Assembly: GCF_022430545.2 (NCBI RefSeq)
Contig: NZ_CP092488.2
Location: forward strand, 2,976,001 to 3,040,000
Source: Mycobacterium paraterrae
GTDB lineage: Bacteria; Actinomycetota; Actinomycetes; Mycobacteriales; Mycobacteriaceae
Reading direction: 5' to 3'
DNA length: 64,000 nt
Positions 49,625 to 57,320 of this stretch are shown piece by piece. Below the pieces are notes generated by a model. The model ran no database searches. It was not told the origin of the DNA and saw nothing but the letters and a program-made list of their open reading frames with translations. Within the stretch, counting starts at the first letter, position 1. The number at the start of each line of letters is the position of its first letter. The translations under genes and the position numbers were made by a program.

Positions 49625-49644
49625 TTGACCGACCGGTCGGTCAA
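49625..49644. promoter_or_regulatory. Perfect 20-bp palindrome, TetR operator
   Basis: TTGACCGACCGGTCGGTCAA reads the same on both strands. It lies 15 bases before the hydrolase ATG and 37 bases before the DUF962 start on the other strand, the usual position for a TetR repressor that controls a divergent pair. Confidence 0.8.
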
Positions 49645-49659
49645 TGAAAGGAAACGGTC

Positions 49660-50457
49660 ATGGTCAGCATGGTTCACACACGAGCGGGGCAGGTTGCCTA
49701 CAGCGACGTCGGCGAGGGACCGGTCGTGGTCTTGCTGCACGCCACGTTGCACGACCGCCACGACTTTGACGCGATCGTGCCGGTCCTGACGCGCGAGCAT
49801 CGCGTGATCACGCTCGACTGGCCCGGCCACGGCGATTCGCCGGCCCCGAATCGGCAACCAAGTGCCGCACTATTCGCCGACGTGCTGGTCGACGTCGTCG
49901 CCGAGCTCGACCTGCCGCCTGCGGCGTTCGTCGGCAACTCGGTCGGCGGCTTCGCTGCGGCGCGGCTGGCGATCACCGACCCGCAACGGGTCTCCCGACT
50001 CATCCTGGTGAATACGGGTGGCTTCGTCGCCAACCCGGTCGTCGGCTCGTTCTGCCGCCTGCTCGGGACACCCTCGGTGATGAAGCGAGTACTGCCGCGC
50101 TCCATCCGCAGCTACATGAAGGCGACCAGTGATAACGACCTCGCTATACAGGAACGTGCGCTCGCCCGTGCCCGAACTCCCGAGGGCGTCGCCCTTGCGG
50201 CCGCGTTGTGGCGCAGTTTCGCTGCGCCCGAACACAATTTGCGACGGCTCGCCGACCGGATCACTGCGCCGTGCCTGATTATCTGGGGTTCACAAGACAC
50301 CGTGGCCCTGATGCCCTTTGGTCGCGCCACCGCGGCGGCCATCCCGGGCGCGCAATTCGAGGTGTTGCCGACCGGTCATGTGGTGTTCTCCTCGGACCCG
50401 GCCGGGTTCCTGGCCCTCGCCCTACCATTTCTGGCCGCCAGCAACAGCGTTCAGTGA
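49660..50457 (+). CDS. Alpha/beta hydrolase
   Basis: 265 residues. VVVLLHATLHDRHDFD and LDWPGHGDSPAP precede the nucleophile elbow GNSVGG (Ser near 96). IIWGSQDTVALM carries the probable Asp, and PTGHVVFSSDP the His. The family includes esterases, epoxide hydrolases and meta-cleavage hydrolases; no closer assignment. GAAAGGAAA precedes the ATG. Divergent from the TetR/DUF962 pair and probably repressed through the palindrome. Confidence 0.85.
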   Translation: MVSMVHTRAGQVAYSDVGEGPVVVLLHATLHDRHDFDAIVPVLTREHRVITLDWPGHGDSPAPNRQPSAALFADVLVDVVAELDLPPAAFVGNSVGGFAAARLAITDPQRVSRLILVNTGGFVANPVVGSFCRLLGTPSVMKRVLPRSIRSYMKATSDNDLAIQERALARARTPEGVALAAALWRSFAAPEHNLRRLADRITAPCLIIWGSQDTVALMPFGRATAAAIPGAQFEVLPTGHVVFSSDPAGFLALALPFLAASNSVQ

Positions 50458-51498
50458 CTACTCCCATACGACCGGCGGGCCGTGCGGCGAGCAGGTTGCC
50501 AGCAGCCGCTCGTCCCGGTCAGGCCAGCAGCGCGCGCGGACCACGAACTCGACATCGGCTTGCGGGGCGCGTCGATGCGGTTCCAGCGTCAGGTGCGCAA
50601 ACGGCGATGCAGGTGTGGCTTGTGCACCCAGCGCATCGATGTGAGCGCTTATCGTCGACTGCTCGGGCAGCGAAAGATATTGCCACATAATCGAATGCCA
50701 TAGGACGGTGAGTGTGCCGTCGGCCAGGCCCAGCCCTTCCACCGCCTCAGTTGCGTTGCGGCGGTGCAGGGTGGCCGGCACCTGACGGGCCACGCTGATC
50801 GCGCCGCGCAACCGGTCCAGCCGAGCCTGCTGGTCGGGCCAGACGTAGCTGAGCAGTGTCATCTCACCCGCAGCGGTGGTGGCGTCTAGCGGCGCGATGT
50901 CGTAGCCATGACGCTCGACGATGGTCAGGTCGGCGGCCGGTGGCAGCACGCCGTGCCAGGCGTCTTCGATGGTCACCGGTGCATCGGCCGGGCCCCAGCT
51001 GCCGGCCGGATAACTGTAGTGGTAGTGGTCGGCCCGCAGGTTCAGTCCCGCGCTGCAGCCGATCTCGAAAAGCCTTACCGGTAACCCGAATCGGTCCGAC
51101 AACGTCAACAGGCCACCGATCAGCGCCGCCGAGCGACCGACTTCGTTGGTCTGCGGAGGCTGCTCGAGAGCGGCCCGCAGATAGTCGGCGTGCTTCGCCG
51201 CCGCAGCCACGATATCGGGCCAGGCGGCCTCGGCTTCCCACTTCCCGCCGACACTGGGATACCAGCGTCGCAAACCCGGCTCGCTCGCGTCGAGCGCAAG
51301 CCGATGCAGTCCGCCCAGCAGCCGCAGGGGCAAAGCCATGCGGGCAGAGTCGTTTTCGTGCCCGGCGAAGATCCGCGCGAAGACGCCGCCGGCCTCGACG
51401 TCGGCTCCGATTCGCGGCAGCAACTCGCCGTACATTGCCGATCCCATCCCGGCGCAGACCTGCCCTTGCATCTCGATGGTCTGCAGCAATCGGCTCAT
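50458..51498 (-). CDS. DUF2332 protein
   Basis: 346 residues. Contains a Rossmann-like motif FEIGCSAGLNLRADHYHY (near 145) that resembles a SAM-binding site, VLWHSIMWQYL, and a C-terminal HLTLEPHRRAPQADVEFVVRARCWPD. DUF2332 proteins are common in actinobacteria and have no proven function; a methyltransferase fold is possible. Its ATG overlaps the mftR stop codon by four bases, so it is the second gene of the mftR unit. Confidence 0.82.
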   Translation of the reverse strand: MSRLLQTIEMQGQVCAGMGSAMYGELLPRIGADVEAGGVFARIFAGHENDSARMALPLRLLGGLHRLALDASEPGLRRWYPSVGGKWEAEAAWPDIVAAAAKHADYLRAALEQPPQTNEVGRSAALIGGLLTLSDRFGLPVRLFEIGCSAGLNLRADHYHYSYPAGSWGPADAPVTIEDAWHGVLPPAADLTIVERHGYDIAPLDATTAAGEMTLLSYVWPDQQARLDRLRGAISVARQVPATLHRRNATEAVEGLGLADGTLTVLWHSIMWQYLSLPEQSTISAHIDALGAQATPASPFAHLTLEPHRRAPQADVEFVVRARCWPDRDERLLATCSPHGPPVVWE

Positions 51499-52094
51499 GC
51501 CTCTAGATTTTTCAGTCCCGCACGGACCACGTCAAAGGCGTCGCTCAAAGCTTGCGGTAACGAGACCGATTCGTCATCGAGCCAGTGCTCGTAGGCGCTC
51601 AGAGCGACGCCGAGCATCATCCAGGCAACGGTTTGCGGTCGCAGATCGTTGGTCTGAGCGCCGGTCCGTTGGGCGACAAAGGACGCGATCACGTCACGCC
51701 ATCCCGCATACATGGTCATCGAATACGCCTGCAGCTCAGCGGTTTGCAAGATCACACGCATCCGCTGTCGGTGCCGGGCGGTCTCGGAGTCGTCGAAGGT
51801 GTTGAACGACAGCAGCGCGGCCTCCAGCGCGTCACCGAGCGCCATGTCCACGTCGACATCGGCCAGCAGCCGGCTCAGGTGTTGCAGATGAGCGTCGAAG
51901 TCGCCCCACGGAATCGCGTTCTTCGACGCGTAGTACCGAAATACGCTGCGTCGCGCGATCCCTGCAGCCAGCGCGATGTCGTCGACACTGACCTCGGAGA
52001 AGCCGCGGCTGACGAACATCTCGATCGCGACGTCGGAGATGTGTTCTCGCGTGGTGGTCCGACGGCGCCCGAGCCGCGGCCGCTGCTGGGCCAT
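51495..52094 (-). CDS. mftR: Mycofactocin system TetR regulator MftR
   Basis: 199 residues from the ATG at 52094 (GGAAGGG upstream); a longer frame from 52157 is rejected. TTREHISDVAIEMFVSRGFSEVSVDDIALAAGIARRSVFRYYASKNAIPWGDFD is the helix-turn-helix with the FRYYASKN pattern of MftR. The C-terminal domain contains RMRVILQTAELQAYSMTMYAGW. It is divergent from mftA, as in other mycobacteria, where MftR represses the mft genes and responds to acyl-CoAs. Confidence 0.9.
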   Translation of the reverse strand: MAQQRPRLGRRRTTTREHISDVAIEMFVSRGFSEVSVDDIALAAGIARRSVFRYYASKNAIPWGDFDAHLQHLSRLLADVDVDMALGDALEAALLSFNTFDDSETARHRQRMRVILQTAELQAYSMTMYAGWRDVIASFVAQRTGAQTNDLRPQTVAWMMLGVALSAYEHWLDDESVSLPQALSDAFDVVRAGLKNLEA

Positions 52095-52127
52095 GGTCCC
52101 GCCCTTCCATTTCGGCACTCGATGCCA

Positions 52128-52133
52128 TATTCT
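52128..52133 (+). promoter_or_regulatory. -10 box of the mft operon
   Basis: TATTCT fits TANNNT; transcription would start near 52140, 56 bases before mftA. GGCA-CTCGA-TGCC directly upstream (52114-52126) is a short inverted repeat that could be part of the MftR site. Confidence 0.4.
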
Positions 52134-52195
52134 GACTGAGATTTTGACCACATCCACGCAACTTGTCGAATCCGACCCCGAAGAAAGGCATGGTC

Positions 52196-52291
52196 ATGGA
52201 GCCAACGCAGCAGGCCGACACCGAGACCGAACTCGTCACCGAGACGCTGGTCGAAGAAGTGTCCATCGACGGGATGTGCGGGGTCTACTGA
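52196..52291 (+). CDS. mftA: Mycofactocin precursor peptide MftA
   Basis: 31 residues ending in IDGMCGVY, the invariant MftA C-terminus; the last Val-Tyr pair is decarboxylated, cross-linked and cut out to form the cofactor. The leader part (acidic, ETELVTETLVEEV) is bound by MftB. The ATG at 52196 has AAAGG seven bases before it; a second ATG at 52190 is too close to that site. First gene of the mft operon. Confidence 0.96.
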   Translation: MEPTQQADTETELVTETLVEEVSIDGMCGVY

Positions 52292-52293
52292 CT

Positions 52294-52611
52294 GTGAGCG
52301 CCCCCATGACGGGGCTGGGCGGGCGAGTCGAGTTCGACATCGATCAGCCATGGCGGCTGCATTCGCAGGTCGCCGTGCGCCCCGAATCGTTCGGTGCGTT
52401 GTTGTACCACTTCGGAACTCGCAAGCTGTCGTTCCTGAAGAACCGCACCATCCTGACGGTGGTGCAGTCGCTGGCTGATCACCCTGACGTTCGCGCCGCG
52501 CTACGGGCGGCCGGCGTCGAGGAGTCTCAAAGGGATCCCTACGTGCACGCGCTCGGCGTGCTGGCCGGTTCACAGATGTTGGTCCCGGCGGAGGAGGAGG
52601 GGCGCAAATGA
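52294..52611 (+). CDS. mftB: Mycofactocin peptide chaperone MftB
   Basis: 105 residues from a GTG three bases after the mftA stop; an ATG at 52306 is possible. WRLHSQVAVRPESFGALLYHFGTRKLSFLKNRTILTVVQSLADH is the PqqD-like recognition fold (RRE) that binds the MftA leader and presents it to MftC. Stop overlaps the mftC start (ATGA). Confidence 0.92.
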   Translation: MSAPMTGLGGRVEFDIDQPWRLHSQVAVRPESFGALLYHFGTRKLSFLKNRTILTVVQSLADHPDVRAALRAAGVEESQRDPYVHALGVLAGSQMLVPAEEEGRK

Positions 52612-53783
52612 CATCCACAGTGCCACGGCTCATCGAGCAGTTCGAACAAGGCTTGGACGCACCCATCTGCCTGACCTGGGAGCTGACCTACGCCTGCAAC
52701 CTGGCCTGCGTGCACTGCCTGTCGTCGTCGGGCAAGCGCGATCCGCGTGAGCTGTCCACGCAGGAGTGCAAGGACATCATCGACGAGCTGGAACGCATGC
52801 AAGTGTTCTACGTCAACATCGGTGGTGGGGAACCGACTGTGCGGCCGGACTTTTGGGAGCTCGTCGACTATGCGACGGCTCATCACGTCGGAGTGAAGTT
52901 CTCCACCAACGGCGTGCGTATCACTCCCGAGGTTGCCGCCCGGCTGGCCGCCAGCGACTATGTCGACGTTCAGATCTCCCTCGATGGCGCCACTGCCGAG
53001 ATCAACGACGCGGTCCGCGGACCCGGTTCGTTCGCGATGGCCATTCGTGCGCTGGAAAACCTGGCCGCGGCCGGTTTCAAGGACGCCAAGATCTCGGTCG
53101 TGGTAACCCGGCACAACGTCGACCAGCTCGACGACTTCGCCGCGCTGGCAAGCCGATACGGCGCCACGCTGCGGATCACCCGGCTGCGCCCCTCGGGCCG
53201 CGGCGCCGACGTCTGGGACGAACTGCATCCGACCGGCGACCAACAGGTCCAGCTGTACGACTGGCTCGTCGCCAAGGGAGAGCGAGTGCTCACCGGCGAC
53301 TCGTTCTTCCACTTGTCCGGTTTGGGCGAACCGGGCGCGCTGGCCGGGCTGAACATGTGCGGCGCCGGCCGGGTGGTCTGCCTGATCGACCCAGTCGGCG
53401 ACGTCTACGCTTGCCCGTTCGCCATCCACGACCGCTTTCTGGCCGGAAACGTGCTGTCCGACGGCGGGTTTGACCGAGTCTGGAAAGACGCTCCGCTGTT
53501 TCGCGAATTGCGCGAGCCGCAATCGGCCGGGGCCTGTGGCAGCTGCGGGCACTACGACAGCTGTCGCGGTGGATGCATGGCGGCTAAGTTCTTCACCGGG
53601 CTCCCGCTCGACGGCCCCGACCCGGAATGCGTCCAGGGCTACGGCGTGCCGGCACTGGCGCAGGAGCGCGACAAGCCGCGCCCAGCCGGCGACCACTCGC
53701 ACAGCGGTCGGCGCAAGAGCGGCCCTGTCCCGCTGACGTTGAGCATGCCGCCGCAGCGACTCTGCAACGAGAGCCCGGTTTAG
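52608..53783 (+). CDS. mftC: Mycofactocin radical SAM maturase MftC
   Basis: 391 residues. The radical-SAM cluster cysteines are C30, C34 and C37 (CNLACVHC). The C-terminal SPASM domain binds two auxiliary Fe-S clusters with CGAGRVVCLIDPVGDVYACPF and CGSCGHYDSCRGGC. MftC decarboxylates the terminal Tyr of MftA and joins it to the neighbouring Val. Gly-rich IGGGEPT is the SAM-binding GGE motif. Confidence 0.97.
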   Translation: MTSTVPRLIEQFEQGLDAPICLTWELTYACNLACVHCLSSSGKRDPRELSTQECKDIIDELERMQVFYVNIGGGEPTVRPDFWELVDYATAHHVGVKFSTNGVRITPEVAARLAASDYVDVQISLDGATAEINDAVRGPGSFAMAIRALENLAAAGFKDAKISVVVTRHNVDQLDDFAALASRYGATLRITRLRPSGRGADVWDELHPTGDQQVQLYDWLVAKGERVLTGDSFFHLSGLGEPGALAGLNMCGAGRVVCLIDPVGDVYACPFAIHDRFLAGNVLSDGGFDRVWKDAPLFRELREPQSAGACGSCGHYDSCRGGCMAAKFFTGLPLDGPDPECVQGYGVPALAQERDKPRPAGDHSHSGRRKSGPVPLTLSMPPQRLCNESPV

Positions 53784-53785
53784 TC

Positions 53786-54976
53786 GTGGCCCGTGACGTC
53801 TGGTTCGAAACCGTCGCCATCGCCCAGCAGCGCGCGAAGAAACGGTTGCCGAAGTCGTCGTACTCCGCGCTGGTCGCCGCGAGCGAAAAAGGGCTGACCG
53901 TTTCCGACAACGTCGAGGCGTTCGGCGAGCTGGGCTTCGCCCCGCACGTGGTCGGCGCGCTCGAGAAGCGTGACTTGTCTACAACCGTTATGGGACAAGA
54001 GATTTCGCTGCCGGTCATCATTTCACCGACCGGCGTTCAGGCCGTCGACCCGGACGGCGAGGTGGCCGTTGCGCGAGCCGCCGCGGCACGCGGGACCGCG
54101 ATGGGCCTGTCGTCGTTCGCCAGTAAGCCGATCGAGGACGTGATTGCGGCCAACCCGAAGTTGTTCTTCCAGGTCTACTGGTCGGGCGGGCGTGACGTGA
54201 TCGCGGCCCGCGTCGAGCGTGCTCGGCAGGCCGGGGCGGTCGGGTTGATCGTCACCACGGACTGGTCGTTCTCTCACGGTCGCGACTGGGGCAGTCCCAA
54301 GATCCCCGAGCAGATGAACCTGAGGACAATGCTGCGGATGTCGCCGGAGGTCATCACGCGGCCGGGCTGGTTGTGGCGATTCGGCAAGACGCTGCGTCCG
54401 CCGGACCTCCGGGTGCCCAACCTGGCACCGCGCGGGGAAGCCGGGCCGCCGTTCTTCGCCGCGTACGGCGAGTGGATGACGACGCCGCCGCCGACTTGGG
54501 CGGACATCGCGTGGCTGCGCGAACTCTGGGGCGGACCGTTCATGCTCAAGGGCGTGATGCGCATCGACGACGCGAAACGGGCTGTGGATGCTGGTGTTTC
54601 GGCGATTTCGGTGTCGAATCACGGCGGCAACAACCTCGACGGTACGCCGGCGTCAATTCGCGCTCTGCCCGCCGTCGCCGACGCGGTCGGCGACCAGGTC
54701 GAGGTTTTGCTGGACGGCGGTATCCGGCGGGGCAGCGACGTCGTCAAGGCCTTGGCGCTCGGGGCCCGTGCGGTGATGATCGGACGGGCCTACCTGTGGG
54801 GTCTCGCCGCCGCCGGGCAACCGGGCGTGGAGAACGTGCTCGACATCATGCACGGCGGAATCAACTCCGCGCTGATGGGTCTTGGCCGCGCGTCGGTGCA
54901 CGACCTCAACCGCGACGACGTCCTGGTGCCGGACGGCTTCACCCGGGAACTCGGCGCGAACGCCGCCGGAGCGTAA
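53786..54976 (+). CDS. mftD: Mycofactocin FMN oxidase MftD
   Basis: 396 residues from the GTG at 53786, two bases after mftC; a longer frame overlapping mftC is rejected. An FMN-dependent alpha-hydroxy-acid oxidase fold: PVIISPTGVQAVDPDGEVAVARAAAARGT, FQVYWSGGRD, SNHGGNNLDGTPASIRALP with the catalytic His, and DGGIRRGSDVVKALALGARAVMIGRAYLWGLAAAG for FMN. In this pathway MftD oxidatively deaminates the AHDP intermediate to give premycofactocin. Once annotated as L-lactate dehydrogenase lldD1. Confidence 0.95.
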   Translation: MARDVWFETVAIAQQRAKKRLPKSSYSALVAASEKGLTVSDNVEAFGELGFAPHVVGALEKRDLSTTVMGQEISLPVIISPTGVQAVDPDGEVAVARAAAARGTAMGLSSFASKPIEDVIAANPKLFFQVYWSGGRDVIAARVERARQAGAVGLIVTTDWSFSHGRDWGSPKIPEQMNLRTMLRMSPEVITRPGWLWRFGKTLRPPDLRVPNLAPRGEAGPPFFAAYGEWMTTPPPTWADIAWLRELWGGPFMLKGVMRIDDAKRAVDAGVSAISVSNHGGNNLDGTPASIRALPAVADAVGDQVEVLLDGGIRRGSDVVKALALGARAVMIGRAYLWGLAAAGQPGVENVLDIMHGGINSALMGLGRASVHDLNRDDVLVPDGFTRELGANAAGA

Positions 54977-55069
54977 CCGCGGGCCCACGAGACCAGCGGG
55001 TATGTTGATACTCACGGGGCTGACGAGGCGACGCGGACCGGTTTTAGTGAACGGCCGGCCGAAAAAACT

Positions 55070-55075
55070 TATTCT
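55070..55075 (+). promoter_or_regulatory. Possible internal promoter before mftE
   Basis: TATTCT, the same hexamer as before mftA, lies in the 126-base gap between mftD and mftE, the only long gap in the operon. Transcription would start near 55082, 21 bases before the mftE GTG. Confidence 0.35.
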
Positions 55076-55102
55076 ATAGCGCCAACAACCAATGCACTGC
55101 AG

Positions 55103-55846
55103 GTGAATTCGTCTTACCATCACCGGGTGGTAGTCCAGCCCGACCTCGGGGGCTCTACATCGAGCCAACTGCAGAGCATGCCAATAGGGCTGGCTATCCC
55201 CGTCGGTTCTACCGAGCAGCACGGCCCGCACCTGCCGTTGGACACCGACACCCGAATCGCCGCGGCCGTCGCCGGAGCGCTCACAGCAAACCTGTCCGAT
55301 GATCCGGACCTGACCTGGCTGTCCGCCCCGGCGATCGCCTACGGCGCCAGCGGCGAGCATCAGAGTTTTTCCGGGACGATCTCGATCGGCACCGACGCCT
55401 TGACGGCGCTGCTCGTCGAGTACGGCAGGTCGGCGACCTGCTGGGCGCAGCGGCTGGTATTCGTCAACGGTCATGGCGGCAACATCGCTGCGCTGGGACA
55501 GGCCGTCGGACTTTTGCGCCGCGAGGGACGCGACGTCGCATGGTGCCCGTGCGCAGTCGTCGGCGGCGATGCCCACGCCGGGCACTCCGAAACTTCAGTA
55601 TTGCTGCATATTTCGCCCGCCGAGGTTCGCACCGACCGACTGCGCCCCGGCAACAACGCTCCGCTGTCACAGTTGCTCCCGTCGATGCGCACCGGGGGAG
55701 TGGCCGCCGTCAGTGAAGTCGGCGTGCTGGGCGACCCGACCACCGCGACCGCCGCCGACGGTGAGCGGATGCTCGCCGAGATGGTCGACGATTGTCTGCG
55801 CCGAATCGAGCGGTGGGCGCCTGCCGCCGACGGGATGCTCACGTGA
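55103..55846 (+). CDS. mftE: Mycofactocin peptidase MftE (creatininase family)
   Basis: 247 residues. IPVGSTEQHGPHLPLDTDTRIAAAVA holds the first metal ligands (Glu, His, Asp), VFVNGHGGNIAAL the next, and GGDAHAGHSETSVLLHISP the remaining His/Glu. MftE releases the modified C-terminal dipeptide from the rest of MftA. GTG start with AGGTG context; the preceding gap may contain a promoter. Confidence 0.93.
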   Translation: MNSSYHHRVVVQPDLGGSTSSQLQSMPIGLAIPVGSTEQHGPHLPLDTDTRIAAAVAGALTANLSDDPDLTWLSAPAIAYGASGEHQSFSGTISIGTDALTALLVEYGRSATCWAQRLVFVNGHGGNIAALGQAVGLLRREGRDVAWCPCAVVGGDAHAGHSETSVLLHISPAEVRTDRLRPGNNAPLSQLLPSMRTGGVAAVSEVGVLGDPTTATAADGERMLAEMVDDCLRRIERWAPAADGMLT

Positions 55847-55877
55847 CCCCCTGGGCCGGCTGGCGGGGGCGGCATCG

Positions 55878-57290
55878 ATGACACAGGCGCGTTTGCCGGA
55901 CGGGTTCGCTGTGCAAGTCGACCGCCGGGTCAGGGTGCTTGGCCAGGGGTCGGCTCTGCTGGGCGGATCGCCCACCCGGATCCTGCGGCTGGCGCCCGCC
56001 GCACAGGACATGCTGGCCGACGGCCGGCTCAAGGTGCGTGACGCGCTGAGCGCCGAGTTGGCCCGCACGCTACTCGACGCGACCGTAGCCCATCCGCGCC
56101 CGGCGGGCGGTCCGTCACACCGTGATGTGACCGTGGTTATTCCGGTGCGGGACAATGCATCTGGGCTGAGACGGGTGGTGGCCGCGTTGCGCGGCCTGCG
56201 GATCGTCATCGTGGACGACGGCTCCTCGACGCCGGTCCGGCACGAAGATTTCGCCGCCGGGCACCCTGACCTCGAAATCCTGCGGCACGCGCAGAGCAGG
56301 GGTCCCGCCGCGGCCCGCAATACCGGGTTGGCGGCCTGCACGACGGACTTCGTCGCGTTCCTCGACTCCGACGTCGTCCCACGCCGCGGCTGGCTCGAGG
56401 CGCTGCTCGGGCACTTCTGCGATCCGACCGTCGCGCTGGTCGCCCCGCGAATCGTTGGACTCGCTCAGACCGACCATCTGGTCGGCCGCTACGAGGCGGT
56501 GCGTTCGTCACTGGATCTCGGCCAGCGCGAAGCACCGGTGATTCCCTACACCAGGGTTTCCTATGTGCCGAGCGCCGCAATCATCTGTCGCACCTCGGCT
56601 TTGCGGGATATCAGTGGGTTCGACGAGACGCTGCGGTCAGGTGAAGACGTCGACCTGTGCTGGCGGCTCGTCGAGGCCGGTGCCCGACTGCGGTACGAGC
56701 CGATCGCCCAAGTGGCGCACGATCATCGGACCGAATTGCGGGATTGGGTTGCGCGCAAAGCGTTTTACGGAGGGTCGGCGGCGCCGCTGTCGGTCCGGCA
56801 CCCGGACAAGATCGCGCCGCTGATGATCTCCGGCTGGGCGTTGAGCGCCTGGATCTTGATGGCGCTCGGCTCCAGCTTCGGCTACCTGGCGTCACTCTTC
56901 GTTGCCGGGCTCACCGGTCGCCGAGTCGCGAAGAGCATGCAGGGTACCGAGACCCAGATGTGGGACGTCGTGACGGTGGCCGCCCGCAGCCTGTGGTCGG
57001 CGGCCCTGCAGCTGGCATCGGCGATCTGCCGGCATTACTGGCCGGTCGCCCTGCTCGCTGCGATGCTGTTCCGCTCGTGTCGCCGGATCGTCGTGGTCGC
57101 GGCGATCGTCGACGGGGTGGTGGATTGGGCCAACCGCCGGCAGGCCGCCGACGACGATGCCCGTCCGATCGGGTTGCTCACGTACCTGGTGCTCAAGCGG
57201 ATCGACGATCTCGCTTATGGGCTGGGCCTGTGGTACGGCGTGGTGCGGGAACGCAACGTCGGTCCACTCAAGCCGCAGATCCGGGTCTGA
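55878..57290 (+). CDS. mftF: Mycofactocin glycosyltransferase MftF
   Basis: 470 residues from the ATG at 55878; the long upstream frame overlaps mftE and is rejected. The N-terminal ~85 residues contain a PqqD-like part. A GT2 domain follows: VTVVIPVRDNASGLRRVV, IVIVDDGSSTP, GPAAARNTGL, FLDSDVVPRRGW (metal-binding DxD) and GFDETLRSGEDVDLCWRL. The C-terminal ~180 residues have hydrophobic segments that may hold it at the membrane. MftF adds the beta-1,4-glucose chain to the cofactor. Confidence 0.94.
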   Translation: MTQARLPDGFAVQVDRRVRVLGQGSALLGGSPTRILRLAPAAQDMLADGRLKVRDALSAELARTLLDATVAHPRPAGGPSHRDVTVVIPVRDNASGLRRVVAALRGLRIVIVDDGSSTPVRHEDFAAGHPDLEILRHAQSRGPAAARNTGLAACTTDFVAFLDSDVVPRRGWLEALLGHFCDPTVALVAPRIVGLAQTDHLVGRYEAVRSSLDLGQREAPVIPYTRVSYVPSAAIICRTSALRDISGFDETLRSGEDVDLCWRLVEAGARLRYEPIAQVAHDHRTELRDWVARKAFYGGSAAPLSVRHPDKIAPLMISGWALSAWILMALGSSFGYLASLFVAGLTGRRVAKSMQGTETQMWDVVTVAARSLWSAALQLASAICRHYWPVALLAAMLFRSCRRIVVVAAIVDGVVDWANRRQAADDDARPIGLLTYLVLKRIDDLAYGLGLWYGVVRERNVGPLKPQIRV

Positions 57291-57320
57291 GTCCTGACCG
57301 TAGCGGCGCTGCACAGCGAT

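Noticed and set aside
53627..53785. Longer N-terminus for MftD (start at 53627)
   Set aside because: It would overlap the SPASM domain region of mftC; the family length of 396 residues is met exactly from the GTG at 53786.
55473..55877. Longer N-terminus for MftF (start at 55473)
   Set aside because: Overlaps mftE in another frame and reads as Arg/Pro/Ser-rich noise; the ATG at 55878 gives the family length.
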